From the NCBI GenBank assembly GCA_016794345.1, contig JAEUKE010000076.1:1-64000 (forward strand): DNA of 64,000 nt, read 5' to 3'. The notes beneath the pieces were generated by a model, which did not search any database, had not been told where the DNA came from, and saw only the letters and a program-made list of their open reading frames with translations. Position numbers and translations under genes: made by a program. Of the stretch, positions 63,558-64,000 are shown one piece after another. Numbering within the stretch: the stretch's first letter is position 1; every line of letters begins with the position of its first letter. The DNA is from Myxococcales bacterium. GTDB lineage: Bacteria > Myxococcota_A > Polyangia > Polyangiales > Polyangiaceae.

Positions 63558-64000
63558 GTGGCCTCTCTCAAGGCGATCCGTAAACGCATCTCGACCGTCA
63601 AGTCGACGCAGAAGATCACGCGCGCGATGAAGATGGTCGCTGGCGCGCGGCTCAACCGCGCCCAGCAACGCATCACCGAGATGCGCCCGTACGCCCTCAA
63701 GACGCAGGAGATGCTCAGCGAGATCACCTCGCGCGTGCAGGCTGCGGTGCAAGAGGGCGCGGAGCAGGCGGAGGGCGTCGACCCGACCGAGCTGCTCCAC
63801 CCGCTGCTCGCGCTCCGCCAGGAGAAGCGCGTGCTCCTCGTGGTGCTCACGAGCGACCGCGGCCTCTGCGGCGCGTTCAACTCCAACATCAACCGCGCGG
63901 CCGAGCGCGAGTACAAACAGCGCGTCGGCGAGGGGCAAGAAGTCCGCGTCGCGGTCATCGGCCGAAAGGGCCGCGACTACCTGCAGCGCCGCGACGTCCC
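63558..64000 (+). CDS. atpG: ATP synthase F1 subunit gamma (C-terminus beyond window)
   Basis: The first 147 codons run off the window end. The start GTG 63558 gives MASLKAIRKRISTVKSTQKI then TRAMKMVAGARL, the invariant N-terminal helix of gamma that forms the rotor shaft. VLLVVLTSDRGLCGAFNSNI further on is also conserved. It lies 3 bp after atpA. The operon order b', b, delta, alpha, gamma is standard; beta and epsilon are expected just past the window end. Confidence 0.95.
   Translation, partial: MASLKAIRKRISTVKSTQKITRAMKMVAGARLNRAQQRITEMRPYALKTQEMLSEITSRVQAAVQEGAEQAEGVDPTELLHPLLALRQEKRVLLVVLTSDRGLCGAFNSNINRAAEREYKQRVGEGQEVRVAVIGRKGRDYLQRRDV

Overview
The window is high-GC bacterial DNA, about 68-70% G+C by eye. 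It is dense with lipoproteins, Hanks-type Ser/Thr kinases, TPR/AAA sensor proteins and Ser/Thr/Gly-rich linkers. That mix, with S41 protease, Kazal, DUF4215 and DUF1501/DUF1549 proteins, points to a myxobacterium (Myxococcota, probably Polyangiales). This is inference from gene style; there is no rRNA here.

Layout. 1-4893: a TetR regulator divergent from an RND efflux adaptor and pump, with a palindromic operator between them. 5062-8241: a DUF1508-repeat lipoprotein, a zinc-ribbon membrane protein and a Ser/Thr kinase. 8303-8705: a broken OmpA gene carrying an RCC1-like fragment. 8860-13631: truC divergent from a glpA-glpB-lipoprotein operon. 13679-18811: a kinase, a C-terminal protease, and an ECF sigma factor translationally coupled to a membrane protein. 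19000-21533: rpsT with a tiny basic gene, and an SPFH protein. 21805-31298: a DUF1549/DUF1501 pair, a cyclophilin, an esterase-like lipoprotein, a thioesterase and several surface lipoproteins. 31306-42277: DNA-repair genes (PolX-PHP, stand-alone LigD polymerase, stand-alone ATP-dependent ligase) around Kazal and other lipoproteins and a 1,587-residue kinase/AAA/TPR/GAF/sigma-54 activator fusion. 42373-47257: a lectin-like lipoprotein, a catalytically dead P1B-type ATPase and argD. 47350-53460: grpE, dnaK, a pseudokinase-ATPase and a tail-anchored protein. 53507-55844: dnaA and the probable chromosomal origin. 55845-59562: an outer-membrane barrel, miaE, an unknown gene and a PIN toxin-antitoxin pair. 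59736-64000: an ATP synthase operon (b', b, delta, alpha, gamma) without subunits a and c.

Cross-cutting signals. (1) The 14-bp palindrome TGAC-N6-GTCA occurs nine times exactly, plus near matches, in coding and non-coding DNA; base composition predicts fewer than one. (2) Eleven genes have TANNNT 5-10 nt before the start codon and no clear Shine-Dalgarno, as expected for leaderless mRNAs; some are divergent pairs with back-to-back promoters. (3) Several signalling or transport proteins keep their fold but lack catalytic residues. (4) The ATP synthase has two unusual additions: a secreted Pro/Gln-rich N-terminus on subunit b and about 50 extra residues in subunit alpha.

The only long stretch without a gene is 54980-55844, interpreted as oriC. 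No tRNA, rRNA, CRISPR array or intact insertion sequence was seen.
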